From contig JAEZZV010000332.1 in assembly GCA_023418375.1 (NCBI GenBank), positions 1 through 6,667 on the forward strand: a stretch of DNA of 6,667 bases, written 5' to 3'. The notes under the pieces are model-generated. The model saw nothing but the letters and a program-made list of their open reading frames with translations, ran no database searches and was not told where the DNA came from. This document shows positions 5,557 to 6,667 of the stretch, one piece after another (the stretch's first letter is position 1; every line of letters starts with the position of its first letter). This DNA comes from Actinomycetes bacterium (GTDB taxonomy: Bacteria; Actinomycetota; Actinomycetes; Actinomycetales; Cellulomonadaceae). A program made the translations under genes and the position numbers.

Positions 5557-6097
5557 GAGAGCCCCCCTCCCCGGCGGCCGCACGGGCGGCAGCCTCGCGG
5601 GCGGCGGCCTCGCGGGCGGCGTTCTCGGCGAGCGCCTCCTCGTGGATGGTCTCGTCCTGCGCCTCCGCAGCCTCCTCGTCGAGCATGACGTCGCTGCTGG
5701 CGTCCAGGTCCTCGTAGGCGGCCCGGTCGGCGGCGGCGCGCGCGGCGACGCGGCGGTCCTCGAGGTCGTCCTGCACCTCGTCGTGGCGGTTGAGCTGCCA
5801 GGACCGGTAGGCGAGCGCCGCGAGGAACGCGCTGATCCCGAGCGTGATGACGATCGCGGTGAGCACCATCGCCTGGGGCAGCGGATCGCTCATGTCCTCC
5901 TCGGGCGTGACCCCGACGATCGGCGGGCCGCCCGCCCGCCCGCCCGCGACCATGAACAGCAGGTTGACCCCGTTGCTCGCGAGCACGACGCCGATGAGCA
6001 CCCGCGTGAGGCTGCGCTCGAGCATGAGGTACACGCCGGCGGCGACGAGCACCACGATGACGACGACCAGCGTGAGGTTCGGGCTCATGTCGATCAT
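5546..6097 (-). CDS. mnhC: Mrp/Mnh cation:proton antiporter subunit MnhC with Ala/Glu-rich tail
   Basis: NuoK-like membrane subunit of the Mrp antiporter. Residues 1-101 are the normal protein: three hydrophobic segments (about 8-25, 31-51, 75-97) with the signatures SNGVNLLFMV (41-50) and DPLPQAMVLTAIVITLGISA (71-90). The remaining 82 residues are an unusual addition to a family of about 110-120. They are rich in Ala, Glu, Asp and Arg (DEVQDDLEDRRVAARAAADR, then an acidic stretch, then ENAAREAAAREAAARAAA), probably helical or coiled-coil and cytoplasmic. The ATG at 6097 overlaps the preceding stop as ATGA; an ATG three codons on (6088) is possible but less well placed. The tail end overlaps the mnhD start by 11 bp, so part of the tail's sequence is constrained by the mnhD ribosome-binding site. 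Confidence 0.93.
   Translation of the reverse strand: MIDMSPNLTLVVVIVVLVAAGVYLMLERSLTRVLIGVVLASNGVNLLFMVAGGRAGGPPIVGVTPEEDMSDPLPQAMVLTAIVITLGISAFLAALAYRSWQLNRHDEVQDDLEDRRVAARAAADRAAYEDLDASSDVMLDEEAAEAQDETIHEEALAENAAREAAAREAAARAAAGEGGSRGR
5566..5570 (-). promoter_or_regulatory. Ribosome-binding site deciding the mnhD start
   Basis: GGAGG on the minus strand, followed by GGGG and 5 more bases, sits 9 nt before the GTG at 5556. It lies inside the 3' end of mnhC. The alternative GTG at 5583 would place this site within mnhD instead. Confidence 0.6.
5586..5630. repeat. Imperfect 15-bp tandem repeats in the mnhC tail
   Basis: Three adjacent 15-bp units: GCGGCAGCCTCGCGG (5586-5600), GCGGCGGCCTCGCGG (5601-5615) and the diverged GCGGCGTTCTCGGCG (5616-5630). 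The first two differ at one base. They encode the pentapeptide periodicity REAAA/NAA in the C-terminal tail of MnhC, consistent with growth of the tail by in-frame duplication. Confidence 0.75.
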
Positions 6098-6667
6098 CGC
6101 GTCACCGCCTCGCCGCTGGTGGCCCCGCCGGTGGTCGCGGCCGCCTCGACCGGCGTGCCCGCCTCGCGCGCCTCGGCCTCGGCCTGCGCGTCGATCTCCG
6201 CGCCCAGGCTGCGGAGCAGGTCGAGCACCAGGCCGATGACCACGAGGAACACGCCGACGTCGAAGAAGAGCGACGTGACGAGCTTGACGTCGCCGAACAC
6301 CGGCAGCGTGAGCTCGACGATGACGCTCTGCAGCACCGAGCCGCCGAACAGCAGGGCGACCATGCCCACGCCGGCCGAGAGGAACAGGCCGCTGCCGAGC
6401 AGCAGGCCAGGGTGCACGGGCGCCGCCTCGCCGAGCTCGTACCGCCCGCCGACGAGGTAGCGCACGACGAGCGCCACCCCCACGAGCAGCCCCGCCGCGA
6501 ACCCGCCGCCCGGCGCGTTGTGGCCGCTGAACAGCAGGAACAGCGCCACGACGACCATGGAGTGGAACAGCAGCCGCACGACGACCTCGAAGATCACGCT
6601 CCGGCGCTGGGGCGCGAGCGTGCGGCTCGCCCGCAGGGTGTCCGCCGACGCGCGGCCGGGCCGGGCC
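6094..6667 (-). CDS. mnhA: Mrp/Mnh antiporter subunit, probably fused MnhA/MnhB: C-terminal MnhB part (cut by right edge)
   Basis: The visible 190 or so residues are an MnhB domain: a helix (VVVRLLFHSMVVVALFLLF), the signature FSGHNAPGGGFAAGLL, then further hydrophobic segments with LTLPVFGDVKLVTSLFFDVGVF and GLVLDLLRSLGAEIDA, and an Ala/Thr/Glu tail. The frame stays open from the GTG at 6597 to the edge, adding RTLAPQRRS and further Arg-rich residues upstream. That GTG has only GGAG one base away, too close to serve as a ribosome-binding site, and no other start is present in the visible extension. In many actinobacteria MnhB is the C-terminus of a fused MnhA of about 950-1000 residues, and an Arg-rich linker ending in RRS before the MnhB helix fits that form. 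The stop overlaps the mnhC ATG (ATGA). If the fusion is wrong, this is simply mnhB starting at 6597. Confidence 0.85.
   Translation of the reverse strand, partial: ARPGRASADTLRASRTLAPQRRSVIFEVVVRLLFHSMVVVALFLLFSGHNAPGGGFAAGLLVGVALVVRYLVGGRYELGEAAPVHPGLLLGSGLFLSAGVGMVALLFGGSVLQSVIVELTLPVFGDVKLVTSLFFDVGVFLVVIGLVLDLLRSLGAEIDAQAEAEAREAGTPVEAAATTGGATSGEAVTR

Noticed and set aside
4546..6460. Two long plus-strand open frames opposite mnhD, mnhC and mnhB
   Set aside because: Products are Arg/His/Gln- or Ser/Thr/Pro-rich mirror frames of the antiporter genes, with no fold or motif.

Overview
The window is very GC-rich DNA (by eye well above 70% G+C) with NNC/NNG codon use, frequent GTG starts and almost no non-coding space. 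Together with a fused-type MnhA/B subunit, a DUF4235 gene and an actinobacterial-style TPP aptamer, this points to a high-GC actinomycete, possibly a Cellulomonas-like Micrococcales member; the genus is a guess. Two transport operons occupy the minus strand, with one small plus-strand gene between them. All genes are core metabolic or ion-transport functions. I see no transposase, phage gene, tRNA, rRNA or CRISPR array.

Left part (1-2176, minus strand): a thiamine uptake operon. A promoter-like -10 near 2171-2176 is followed almost at once by a TPP (THI-box) riboswitch at about 2074-2160. Next come a 10-bp hairpin, a second hairpin that buries the Shine-Dalgarno sequence, then thiB (lipoprotein thiamine-binding protein) and thiP (permease, cut by the left edge). 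The ATPase thiQ would be expected beyond the edge. When thiamine pyrophosphate is plentiful the riboswitch should shut off import.

Middle (2237-2504, plus strand): a small two-helix membrane protein of the DUF4235 family, divergent from thiB. It may be read from a leaderless mRNA. Its 3' end overlaps the end of mnhG tail-to-tail by 14 bp.

Right part (2491-6667, minus strand): a tightly packed Mrp/Mnh-type multisubunit cation/proton antiporter operon. It reads, in transcription order, mnhA/B (C-terminal MnhB part only, cut by the right edge), mnhC, mnhD, mnhE, mnhF, mnhG. Every junction overlaps (ATGA, GTGA or 11 bp), so translation is probably coupled throughout. The subunits form one membrane complex that exchanges cytoplasmic Na+ (or another cation) for external H+. 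Several subunits, clearly C, F and G, carry unusually long hydrophilic, mostly acidic C-terminal tails, and the MnhG tail is built from perfect short DNA repeats. The operon promoter and most of MnhA lie outside the window.

No wholly new system is evident. The most interesting material is the layered RNA structure in the thiB leader and the repeat-built tails on the antiporter subunits.
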